Source of the DNA: JAPLDP01 sp964628285
GTDB lineage: Bacteria > Bacteroidota > Bacteroidia > Bacteroidales > JAGONC01
Direction of reading: 5' to 3'
Length of the DNA: 64,000 nucleotides
Assembly (NCBI GenBank): GCA_964628285.1
Contig: CAZVNP010000002.1
Span: 62,001 to 126,000, forward strand
Below are positions 43,319 through 53,100 of this stretch, piece by piece. How positions within the stretch are numbered: the first letter of the stretch is position 1; every line of letters begins with the position of its first letter. The position numbers and the translations under genes are program-made. The notes under the pieces were generated by a model. The model saw nothing but the letters and a program-made list of their open reading frames with translations, ran no database searches and was not told the DNA's origin.

Positions 43319-44998
43319 ATGACATGTAAACGATCTCTACGTACTGCACTTTACATCATTTGCCTCTTCTCAGCACCGCTCTTGTCAGAAGCGCAGGATT
43401 TCCTGCAGCAAAGCAGGATCAACGGTAATTTTGAACTGGACTTACAGAGTTACCAGCCTGATGAGGCCCTGGGCATCAACGACTCAACCATCAACGGTGA
43501 GAAGATAGGCATGAACGGTTTCGGCAATTTCATTTATACTCTGGGAGACTTTTCGGCCGGGATAAGGTTCGAGACTTACATGAAACCCATCGCAGGGTAC
43601 GACAAGGAATATGAAGGTTACGGCATTCCTTACTGGTTTGCCAATTATCGAAAATCCAACTTAGATGTGACGGTGGGCAACATTTACGATCAGTTTGGCA
43701 GCGGGTTGGTTTTCCGCAGTTATGAAGAATGGGATCTGGGTTATGATAATTCCGTGCAGGGCATAGGAGTGAAATATGCTCCTTCTGACGGCATCCTGTT
43801 AAAGGGCATCATCGGCGCACAGAGGTATTACTGGATCAAATACACGCCCGACAGCAGGGGTTATGTCCGCGGTGTAGACGGTGAGTTTACGCTGAACGAC
43901 ATCATTCACGGCATGAGCAATGCCAAAACCAGGGTGGTCATCGGAGGCAGCGCCGTAAGCAAGTACCAGAAAGACGACCCGACGTTCAAATTCAAGTTAC
44001 CCGAAAATGTGGGCGCCTTTGCCGGCAGGTTCGATATCACGCACGGCAGGTATAACCTGCAGGGCGAATATGTCTATAAGATCAATGATCCTTCGGCAGT
44101 GAACAACTATATTTATAAGGACGGGCAGGCCGTCTTTCTGACGGGATCATATTCCACCAAGGGTTTGGGCATCTCCCTTTTCTCCAAATGGATCGACAAC
44201 ATGAGTTACAAAACTGACCGGCGTGTCACGCGCAATGGTCTTGACATCAGTTTTATCCCGCCGCTGGTCAAACAACATGTCTACACCCTTGAAGCACTTT
44301 ACCCTTATGCTTCACAACCCAACGGTGAATTCGATGTGATGGGACAGGTTGTTTACACGATACCAAAAAAATCCAAACTGGGCGGCAAGTACGGGACCAC
44401 CATCCAGGTACTTTACTCCCGGGCCAATTCGATCAGCAGGTCACCCGTCAACGACACGATTCCCATAGGTGAACGGGGCACATTGGGATACAAGAGCTTT
44501 TTTTTCACGCCGGGCAAGGAACTTTACTTCCAGGACATTGATTTCGAATTCAGGAGAAAATTCAGCGACAAATTCAAGGCGGTCATTGAATACATGTACC
44601 ATTCGTACAATCAGTATGTCACAGAAGGTCATGGCGGCATGATATACGCCCACATTGCGGTGGCCGATCTCACTTACAAATTCACTTCCACCAAGGCCCT
44701 GAGACTCGAGATGCAATACCTGGCAACCAAACAGGATAAGGGTGACTGGGGTCTGGCGTTGCTTGAATTCACGATTGCGCCACGATGGTTTTTCACTGTT
44801 CAGGATCAGATCAACATCAATCCTCCCGGAGGCAGCACTCTTCATTATTATTATTTTGCTTTCGGTTACACCCGTGAGACCAACCGCCTATCCATAGCTT
44901 ATGGCCGGCAGCGGGAAGGCCTGCTTTGCATCGGAGGGGTGTGCCGCCAGGTGCCTGCCGCCAGCGGGTTCACAGTGAACATCACCAGCAGTTTCTGA
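43319..44998 (+). CDS. DUF6029-family outer-membrane protein
   Basis: The 559-residue product has a signal peptide ending near SEAQD. The mature part is built of alternating amphipathic strands rich in Tyr, Gly and Phe (GNFIYTLGDFSAGIRFETYM, GNIYDQFGSGLVFRSYEEW), ending GFTVNITSSF with a terminal aromatic residue, as in outer-membrane barrels. It matches the DUF6029 proteins I associate with Bacteroidales, which have no known function. Three Cys occur: one in the signal peptide and two in LLCIGGVCRQV near the C-terminus, spaced like a redox pair. The flanking genes encode thioredoxin-fold proteins, so a role linked to disulfide chemistry is an inference. Confidence 0.8.
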   Translation: MTCKRSLRTALYIICLFSAPLLSEAQDFLQQSRINGNFELDLQSYQPDEALGINDSTINGEKIGMNGFGNFIYTLGDFSAGIRFETYMKPIAGYDKEYEGYGIPYWFANYRKSNLDVTVGNIYDQFGSGLVFRSYEEWDLGYDNSVQGIGVKYAPSDGILLKGIIGAQRYYWIKYTPDSRGYVRGVDGEFTLNDIIHGMSNAKTRVVIGGSAVSKYQKDDPTFKFKLPENVGAFAGRFDITHGRYNLQGEYVYKINDPSAVNNYIYKDGQAVFLTGSYSTKGLGISLFSKWIDNMSYKTDRRVTRNGLDISFIPPLVKQHVYTLEALYPYASQPNGEFDVMGQVVYTIPKKSKLGGKYGTTIQVLYSRANSISRSPVNDTIPIGERGTLGYKSFFFTPGKELYFQDIDFEFRRKFSDKFKAVIEYMYHSYNQYVTEGHGGMIYAHIAVADLTYKFTSTKALRLEMQYLATKQDKGDWGLALLEFTIAPRWFFTVQDQININPPGGSTLHYYYFAFGYTRETNRLSIAYGRQREGLLCIGGVCRQVPAASGFTVNITSSF

Positions 44999-45065
44999 TG
45001 ATCCGAACTCATTATGACGCATCTATCTTTTAATTAATCTTGCAGAACCGAATAGTCATCAAATC

Positions 45066-45920
45066 ATGAAATACCTGATCAAAATCCTCGGATGCCTGTG
45101 GCTGGTGGTGATCATCACGTCGTGCGACAAGATTGAGGCACCCTATGAACGTTCGTCCAACAATGGGAACGATACCACAAGTGCTGTCCGTAAAGTCCTT
45201 CTGGAAGATTATACCGGTCATAAATGCATAAATTGTCCCACCGCTGCCGTCACCGCTCAGGATCTGAAAGATAACTTCGGTGACCGGCTCGTGCTGCTTT
45301 CAATCCATGCCGGTTACTGGGCGTTACCCGATGACAGCGGCAACTATACCGCTGATTTCAGGACACCTGCCGGCGATGAGCTGGATACCTACTTCGGCGT
45401 CAGTGATATAGGCAATCCCAATGGCATGGTCAACAGAACGGTCTATAATCAAAGCCTCATCCTGGGACCCGAAATGTGGGGGGCTGCCATACAGCAGATC
45501 ATCGACAACGCTGCCGACGCCACCATCGAGATCGAACTGACATTCGACCTGCCGTCGCGAAAACTCAGCGGTGACTGTCACATACAGTTTTTAAACAGCC
45601 TTACCGGACGGTTTAATCTGTGCCTCTATCTCATCGAAAATGATATTGTGGCTGCGCAGAAAAACAATAACACCACTATCGGACCGGTACCTGACTGGCT
45701 GAATTATGTCCATGAACACGTGCTGCGCGGAGCTATCAACGGCACATGGGGAGAAGAGATCACTGCCGGGACGGTACAGACCAATATAAAATACCACATC
45801 TCCTTTTCAGACTTCAATATCAAACCGGAATGGAAACCTGAGGATTGCAAGGTGGTTGCCTTCATCTATAACGCTGACACCAAAGAGGTGATCCAGGCCG
45901 AAGAGCAGGATATCGAATAA
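45066..45920 (+). CDS. Omp28-related lipoprotein with thioredoxin-like CxxC
   Basis: The 284-residue product has a lipoprotein signal with the lipobox IITSC (Cys20) and then an Omp28-type domain: LLEDYTGHKCINCPTAAVTA with Cys54 and Cys57 in a CxxC, SIHAGYWALPD and GNPNGMVNR. The family is named from Porphyromonas gingivalis Omp28; many members look like thioredoxin-fold surface lipoproteins. It closes the TlpA-DUF6029-Omp28 unit and converges on the first C25 peptidase gene. Serine and lysine after Cys20 are absent (DKIE), so surface export cannot be judged. Confidence 0.85.
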   Translation: MKYLIKILGCLWLVVIITSCDKIEAPYERSSNNGNDTTSAVRKVLLEDYTGHKCINCPTAAVTAQDLKDNFGDRLVLLSIHAGYWALPDDSGNYTADFRTPAGDELDTYFGVSDIGNPNGMVNRTVYNQSLILGPEMWGAAIQQIIDNAADATIEIELTFDLPSRKLSGDCHIQFLNSLTGRFNLCLYLIENDIVAAQKNNNTTIGPVPDWLNYVHEHVLRGAINGTWGEEITAGTVQTNIKYHISFSDFNIKPEWKPEDCKVVAFIYNADTKEVIQAEEQDIE

Positions 45921-45974
45921 GGCCGTGTTATTTTCTTTTGAGACCTTTCGTGTCGCAACCCCAATTGAAATGGA

Positions 45975-48900
45975 CTACCGGATCAGCACCATCCGTTTCG
46001 TTCCCAGGTAACCGCCGGCTTTCATCTGGTAGAGGTAAATGCCTGCAGGCAGTGACCTGCCCGAATCATCGGTGCCATCCCATGTGATTTTGTAGTCTCC
46101 GGCGTTCAGGGTTTCATCAACCAATATTCTGACCGTTTTGCCAGTCGGCCGGAAAACAGTGATCAGCACCTTATTGCTTTCCTTGAGGGCAAAAGTCAAG
46201 GTGGTCTGCGTTGTAAAGGGATTGGGATAGTTGTTTCCCAGCTTCGTGGCTTCGGGAGGTTCCTCTATAACCGGTATGCCCGTGGATGAATATTCCATGG
46301 TGACGGTATCGGAAGAAAAGCTCTCCGTGCCGTTAGCATACATCGCCGTCACGAAGTAATGATAAAAAGCGGTGGCCGACAGAACATCGGTATAAATCTT
46401 TTCGGTGGTGTTGACCAGCAGCGTAAAAGCGTCACTGTTCTTGCTTCTGTAAACAGAATAATGCTGAAAATCCCTCATGGCATCCATGTCCCATGTCAGG
46501 GTGAGAATATTCACGCTGAGGGAGGCATGGAGGTTATAAGGTGCCTTCATCTGAAGTAAAGCAAAGTCCTGTGAAATGATTGAGTCGGGGTAAATGGCTA
46601 TCGTTCCGCAGCCGGTCTCATAACCGCCGGCCGAGGCACAGAGAGGCCATTCGCCTGCCGGGAACACGCCGCTGTATGTGCCGTCGCTGCCTGCAAGGGT
46701 CCAATAGGATCCCACCGATATCTTAGCGCCGGCCAGCGGGAGGCCTGTTTTCACATCGGTTACGGTACCTGTGACGGTGCCTGTTGGGATGACTCCTACA
46801 CCTAGAAAATCGATGACCTCGGAGAGGAAATGCTGCCGCGTGGAAGGTGAGGGACCGTCTTTCAATCCGCTGAATTCAAAGGAGGTGCCCACCGTTTTAT
46901 AGGTTCCGGCGTCATAAGCCACGGCTGCACCATAAACGGGACCGGTGTTCATCAATATCATAAAGGCGGGGGTTACAGGCTCAATATGGTCCATGTAATT
47001 ATTTTCACCTGAATAAACGAATGTCATGCCCTGGGTGAAGGTTCCATTTTGTCCTTCCAGGGTCGTCATATCATTTGATCCGTCATTCACCCCGTTAATA
47101 TAAAACATAGGCTGTGCGGCGGTTTGGTCATCGAATGCCCAGGTATCGGCGCCTTCCATGTAAAGACTGCCGCCGGCATCCAGGTAATTGGCCAGCTTAA
47201 GTCCTTCGGCTCCTGTGAGTATGTGCTTGGCAGGGTAAGTGCCAAGGCATACGAACACGGAGGAATATAAGGTCAGTTCCTCAGGCAGGGTGGTCTGGTA
47301 ATCGGCATTGACACCCAGGGATTGCAGCGCTTCAAAGAGAACGGGACCTGAGCTGTGATCGCCGTCAAGATCGACCACAATGGCCGGTATCTGTCCGATG
47401 ATGATATTGAATGAATCCAGCACGGTGATGCCGGTGGTGCCTGACAGGGCCACTATGAAGGTGGCCACATGCCCCATGGGTGTGGCGTCATCGGCCGTCA
47501 CCGTAAAAGTCTGCACGGCCGTACCACCGGCATCCACAGTACCATATGGCAGGGTATTCTGCTGTAAAGTGACATACACATCTTCCGAGGTCAGCTCACC
47601 CTGAACATCATAGGCATCGGATGATCCCATATTAGCCACTGTCAGGACCATCCCGACCGTTTCATCCGGGTCGAGTTTTCCGTTCTGGTTGCCGGTCTGG
47701 TCGTCGACGAACCAGGAACCCAGTTCCAGGTCAGGAGCATGTGCCTTGATGACGAAAGAGCTGCTCCAGGTGTTATTAACGGGTGTGGCGGCTTCGACGG
47801 TAAAAATGACGGGATGGTTGTCGGCAACATCGGGGCTGACGGCAAAGGCAAAAGCATTATCCCTCGTCACCGATCCGCCCGAGGATATATTGCCGAATTC
47901 CTCATAATTATCGCTGATGGTGACATAAGGATCACCGGAGGCCAGTGTCACGGTGACGTCTCCGGCATCCTCCGTGCCTACGTTCTTCATGCTGAGGCTC
48001 AGGCCGACATTTTCTCCGTAATCCAGCATGCCATTGCCGTTACCGGTGGCATCGTTGACCTGGCAGGCGTCAAAGACCAGATAAGGCCCTTCGGCCTGTA
48101 TTACCCTGATCTCCGCGGTATACGGCACACAATTGTAAGCGGTGAGGACGAGGGAAAGAGTATCCGCAGCGGTGAGGGGCTCGAAAATGATCACGCCGGT
48201 TCCTTCCGAGATGGCAGCCGTACCCAGGATCTGATGATCACGAAGGGTCAGGGCCGCCAGGGCTCCCTCCCTGTCACAGTATATGGTCAATGCCGACGAT
48301 CCGATGAACAGGTCGTCAGGGTGTGTTACGGTCATGGTTTGGGGTGCGGCTGTTCTGATCATCAGGGAGGGATCGCCGAAGATGGTCCAGGCATCGGTTT
48401 CCACGGTGCCGTCGTATCCATATGAGTCGTTCATTTTCATGCAGCCGTTGACCGAAATGCCGCCGAATGTCCTTTTGATATTGTTCTGGTAACTCTCGAC
48501 CATAATGGAGACCATCTCATCCTGTCCTTCCATTGGTGGTGTCCAGGCCTGGCTGATGGTCGACATGAGGGCAGCGACGGCGCCTGTGGGGTGACCGGCA
48601 CTGTCGGTAGCCCGGAGCCACGCCTCGGCAAAACAGGTGCCACCGCCGAACAAACCATTCCAGCAAGCCACCGACCAGATAAATGGCCACATGCCTGTGT
48701 TGGTGAGAGCATTGACATTGCCGCTTGAAAATCCCGACGTACCCCATCCCAGTGAGCTGCCATGACCGGTATAAAGGATCAGGCCGCTGCCGGCATTGAT
48801 CTGATCGGCCACCATCAGCGGTGTCGGGTTACCGGAAGCATCCTCACCACCCTGGCTGCCATCATATAACTCGGCGCATTGAGAATAGGTATATCCGAGC

Positions 48901-50093
48901 AGTTGGGTGCGCAGATTTCGTACGTGCTGGTAATCATACTCGTCATCATCACCCGGGCCCAGAGAGGAAGCAATGCCCGTGGCCGCCGACAGCCATCCCG
49001 ACGCCATTGAAGGGTTTTGCTCATAGGCAAGCGTTCTTTGGACCTGCGTTACGGCTTCATCGGTGGTTTCGGCCGAGAAACGACCGACAATCAATTCGGG
49101 ATAGGAATCATTGCCTGAAATATAACCATAGCTGTTATCCGACAAGGATGCTTCGCCGTGAGGATTTGACGGCACCTGCTCCTCGTCGCCGACGAGCAGC
49201 AGAAAGGTCAATCCGTGCTCATTGTAATAATTCTCCACATAAGTCTTGATCGCCTGGGCATCGCCTATGGTGGCCACATCAACGATCTGCACCGGCATGC
49301 CCGTTTTGATCTTCCAATCCACAAAGGGTTGCATGGTCTCAATAAAATCTCCGTAGCTGATGATAAGCATATTGCCATTGTCATCGAGGGGATTGTACCG
49401 GTTACGGCCCGCATTCAGAAAATGACGGTCATAGATACGCTGAAACTCACTGTTGACAAGTGTTGTCATACCATTGCGATGGAACGGGTTCAGACCGTGG
49501 TCACCGGTGCTTTTCACCTCCACGATGATCTCACTGTAAACACGCAAGGTCCTGGTGACAGGGTTGTACTGAAAAGGATTGACCATGACCGTTTGCCCGC
49601 GGTGATCCCTCATGATGTAAGGCGTACCCAGTTCAGCCAGTTTACCGGGGAAGAAACCGTTACAACCATAAATTCTTCCGAAATTATACGGTACGGACGA
49701 AGGGTCAATGTCGCGTAAAAGGTTGCCCTTGGAAGGCGCAATCAACAGGCCTTCATAATCGGTGTATGAAGAGGCAATCACCTTGACATCCATCCTGGCT
49801 TCATCAGGTATGATAACCGAGGCGGTGAGCTTGGGGAGATCAGGCGAACCGGCGATCAGCAATGGTGTGGCATTGCCCACCGTGATAACCGTGGCCTTGC
49901 CCGACGGTGTCATGACATCCTCGCGTGAAAATCCGTCGATATTAAACCTTATGACTATGCGGTCATTGTCGGAAGAGACCAGCTGTATCCTGGCCGGAAC
50001 AGGATACGGCGAATGGATATCCGTCCAATCATAAGCAGACGCACATTGAAACAATAAAAAAAGCAGGATCGTAATTACACCGGATTTTTTCAT
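45975..50093 (-). CDS. C25 (gingipain-like) peptidase with T9SS sorting domain, gene 2
   Basis: The 1372-residue protein has a signal peptide cut near CASA-YDW (residue 20), a propeptide-like region, and a C25 catalytic domain with His444 in LYTGHGSSLGW and Cys477 in FIWSVACWNGLF. Two or more Ig-like repeats follow (GNGNGMLDYGENVGLSLSMK), then a carboxypeptidase-regulatory-like domain (GTVTGTVTDVKTGLPLAGAK), an Fn3-like domain and a C-terminal T9SS type A sorting domain (NNYPNPFTTQTTLTFAL to KRMVLIR). It should be a secreted or surface cysteine protease. Specificity is unknown. A promoter lies between it and its paralogue upstream. Confidence 0.92.
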   Translation of the reverse strand: MKKSGVITILLFLLFQCASAYDWTDIHSPYPVPARIQLVSSDNDRIVIRFNIDGFSREDVMTPSGKATVITVGNATPLLIAGSPDLPKLTASVIIPDEARMDVKVIASSYTDYEGLLIAPSKGNLLRDIDPSSVPYNFGRIYGCNGFFPGKLAELGTPYIMRDHRGQTVMVNPFQYNPVTRTLRVYSEIIVEVKSTGDHGLNPFHRNGMTTLVNSEFQRIYDRHFLNAGRNRYNPLDDNGNMLIISYGDFIETMQPFVDWKIKTGMPVQIVDVATIGDAQAIKTYVENYYNEHGLTFLLLVGDEEQVPSNPHGEASLSDNSYGYISGNDSYPELIVGRFSAETTDEAVTQVQRTLAYEQNPSMASGWLSAATGIASSLGPGDDDEYDYQHVRNLRTQLLGYTYSQCAELYDGSQGGEDASGNPTPLMVADQINAGSGLILYTGHGSSLGWGTSGFSSGNVNALTNTGMWPFIWSVACWNGLFGGGTCFAEAWLRATDSAGHPTGAVAALMSTISQAWTPPMEGQDEMVSIMVESYQNNIKRTFGGISVNGCMKMNDSYGYDGTVETDAWTIFGDPSLMIRTAAPQTMTVTHPDDLFIGSSALTIYCDREGALAALTLRDHQILGTAAISEGTGVIIFEPLTAADTLSLVLTAYNCVPYTAEIRVIQAEGPYLVFDACQVNDATGNGNGMLDYGENVGLSLSMKNVGTEDAGDVTVTLASGDPYVTISDNYEEFGNISSGGSVTRDNAFAFAVSPDVADNHPVIFTVEAATPVNNTWSSSFVIKAHAPDLELGSWFVDDQTGNQNGKLDPDETVGMVLTVANMGSSDAYDVQGELTSEDVYVTLQQNTLPYGTVDAGGTAVQTFTVTADDATPMGHVATFIVALSGTTGITVLDSFNIIIGQIPAIVVDLDGDHSSGPVLFEALQSLGVNADYQTTLPEELTLYSSVFVCLGTYPAKHILTGAEGLKLANYLDAGGSLYMEGADTWAFDDQTAAQPMFYINGVNDGSNDMTTLEGQNGTFTQGMTFVYSGENNYMDHIEPVTPAFMILMNTGPVYGAAVAYDAGTYKTVGTSFEFSGLKDGPSPSTRQHFLSEVIDFLGVGVIPTGTVTGTVTDVKTGLPLAGAKISVGSYWTLAGSDGTYSGVFPAGEWPLCASAGGYETGCGTIAIYPDSIISQDFALLQMKAPYNLHASLSVNILTLTWDMDAMRDFQHYSVYRSKNSDAFTLLVNTTEKIYTDVLSATAFYHYFVTAMYANGTESFSSDTVTMEYSSTGIPVIEEPPEATKLGNNYPNPFTTQTTLTFALKESNKVLITVFRPTGKTVRILVDETLNAGDYKITWDGTDDSGRSLPAGIYLYQMKAGGYLGTKRMVLIR

Positions 50094-50124
50094 TGTATCA
50101 TGATTGCGGAAACATTCAGATTCT

Positions 50125-50155
50125 CAAAAATAAAGAAAAACAGAGATTAAAGCAA
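50125..50155 (-). promoter_or_regulatory. Promoter of the downstream C25 peptidase gene
   Basis: On the minus strand, TTG (50155-50153) and TATTTTTG (50132-50125) are separated by 20 bp. It begins directly after the stop of the upstream paralogue (50156), so each peptidase gene can be transcribed on its own. Confidence 0.6.
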
Positions 50156-53100
50156 TTATTCCGACAAAATTATTTTTCTGATGACCGTATAATCCGCCGT
50201 TTGAAGCCTGCAGTAATAGAGGCCTGCCTTCAGTCCCGATGCGCCAAGCACAAAGGTATGACGCCCTGACGGCTCGTTTTCACCCCTGATCAGTACCGCA
50301 ATCTCAGTCCCCATAGCATTATAAAGTGTCAGGCTGACAGATGAGGGATGTTCAAGGAAATAGTTTATATTCACCTGTTCGGTAAAGGGATTCGGGTATA
50401 TGGTCACCGGCTCGTCCTTTGTCAGATTCTCTATTCCTGTATACACAAAATAGATCGCATTGGAAGCGACCGATTCACAGCCATTCTCGTTGGTATAGGT
50501 GGCGGTGTATTCACCTGTGGCCATGGGTGTATAAATTTGCCCGGTAGCTCCCTCAATGGGCTGGCCCCAGATATACCATTGATTTCCGCTTTCCATGTTG
50601 GAGATGAGATCATCGCCCTGCTGAATTATTTCAGGTGCCGGCGGCAGTTCCAAGACGGGGAGAGTCACTTCTCCGGAAATGGTATCCTGACCGTCGCTGA
50701 CTTCGACGGTATAGAGTGTTGTTTCGGAAGGTGTTGCCCAGGGATTGAAGATCGTCGGGTCGTTCAGTGATTCCGGAGGTGACCACAGGTAGGTGTATGT
50801 GCCGCTGCCTCCCGACGGTATGGCGAAAAGCTGCCCTGTCTGTCCTGAACAAATATGATCGGGATAAGCCAATACTGAAAGTGACAGCGGACCACTGGCG
50901 CCACCCACCGAAGGCATGACGATATAATCCACCCAGCCACAATCGCTGCCGTTGGAAAGGCTGTAATCTTTCTCGTAAGACCATTTGAACACATGAGTGC
51001 CCATGGTCACCGGAAAAACCACACGGCTCCAATCCATTTCGCCCGACCATTCACCCATCACCACTCCGTCAATGTAAAACTTCAGAAAATCGTATGTGGC
51101 CTCCGACGATACTTTTCTGAAAAAGGAGATGCTGTCGTCGGCTGTGACATCAAAGGATAGCTGAAGGATAGAGCTCTGCAAGTCGTTGATATCGCCCGAC
51201 TGTGCACAGAAGTCCCCGGAATAGGGATTGGCATTGGTGATGAACCAATCGGCGTCGCCACTCAGCTGCCAGTCGAATGCCCCAAAATCAGCCGTTTCAA
51301 AATCTTCAACGACCAGACCTATTTTGGTACTGTATGATTTATCTATAATGTAAGGCAATGCTTCGAGGTGGGCATCGAAGACCGCGACGGTTCCTATCGG
51401 AGTGGCGGGGTCGACGGTGACGATGAAAGAGGCCTCGGCCATCTGGCTGTAAGGTATGACTCCGATATCGTAAGATGAGGTATTCAGCGACAGGTATTCG
51501 TTTGCGGTGGTCAGCGCCAGGGTGCCGTCCATGGCATCGCTGTGGCCGTTATTAAAGGTATGCACGATGACTGCCGCCATTTCTCCGGCTTCCAGACGAC
51601 CGTTACCGTTACCTACCAGGGTGTCGGCGATGGTCATGTTACCCAGTGACAGCAAGGGTGCGTTAAGCGTCATGGTGAAAGTTGAATTCCATACCTCGCT
51701 GCCGTCGGTCACCTGCAGGGTGAACGACACTTTATGCTGATCGGGTATGGAATCGAGGATGGAAACGGCAAAAGCACCTTCTTCAGTCACGATGCCACCG
51801 CTGGGGATATCTGTCCAGGTGTTTGAATTATCGGTAATCTGAACATAGGGATCGTCTGTTGTCAACACGGCCATCAAATTTGTAGCTCCCGTATTGCCCA
51901 CGTTTTCGAGCGAGAGGTTCAGCAGGATGTTTTCGCCATAATCGGCCAGACCGTTGCCGTTACCGCTCTCATCGTTGATGGTATAAGCATTGAACAGCAC
52001 ATAAGGCCCTTCGGGCGAGGCGACGACTACCGTTCCCATGAAGGGCTGTCTGTTTTGGGCGGTGACGACAATATCAGCTGTTCCGGGCACGGTGATGGGT
52101 GTCAGTGGCACCTCGGCCAGGCCCGTCTCATCGGCGACGGCGGAACCATATAAGACACCATCCATGGAGATAGCCACAAAAGCATACGGCTCGGCCGTCA
52201 CCGTGAAGGATGTGGATGCCAGCGGCATCAACGGATCGTAAGTGACGGTCATAGCTGCAGGCATCCCCATATAGGGTGCCAGCGAGGGATCTCCCATGAG
52301 GCAATAGATCTCCCAGTAGTATTGTGCGCTGCCCGGTGAGCCTTGGGTTACTGACAGGTTGCCGGCGAAGATCATCTGATCCTGTGTTGTGTACCAGTCT
52401 TCAGGGGATTCTCCATGGTCATGAAACATCCTGTCATAAGCGCCCAGAGAGGTCTCCTCGTATGAGGGAGGGTCTTCGGTGATGGGCCCCACACCCACTG
52501 CCCAGTAATAATCTTCATCCCAATAGGTGCTGTTGGAACCGCCTATATAACCCACGGCTCCTTTGTTCTCAGCCCTCAGCAAGGCTTCGCCGAAACAGGC
52601 CAGGGTGCCGAACTCGTTTGTCAGGCAGGCGTTGCCAACCAACAAACCGTATTTATCCTGGTTCTGCAGGGTGGCTATATCCGAAATGCTGAACGACGGA
52701 TCGGCCCATCCGCTCTGGCTGCCATGAGCAGTGTAATTGGCGTAGCCGACGCCGTCGCTGACGTTCTGGATGATCTGGGCGGCCTGACTGCCCGACTGGG
52801 GATAGAGGTAAGTATGTGACAGGATACCGTGGCCTTCATTGAAATAATTCTCCGTTCCATAATTGATCTGACCGTTGGCCCAGTTAGGACCAAAGTTCGC
52901 GTCCATGCCGCCAATCATGACCACCTCACCGAGATAGGATGGATCGGGCATGGTAAACTCCTCATACTCCAGGGTTTTGTCGATCTGGGGTTGCAGCTCG
53001 TCGGGGTTGTTGGCTGAAAAACGGCCGTAATATATTTCGGGGAAATAGTCGCCGGTGTACTCGCAATATTTTAGATCCGACGGACCGCTCAGGTTCCAGG

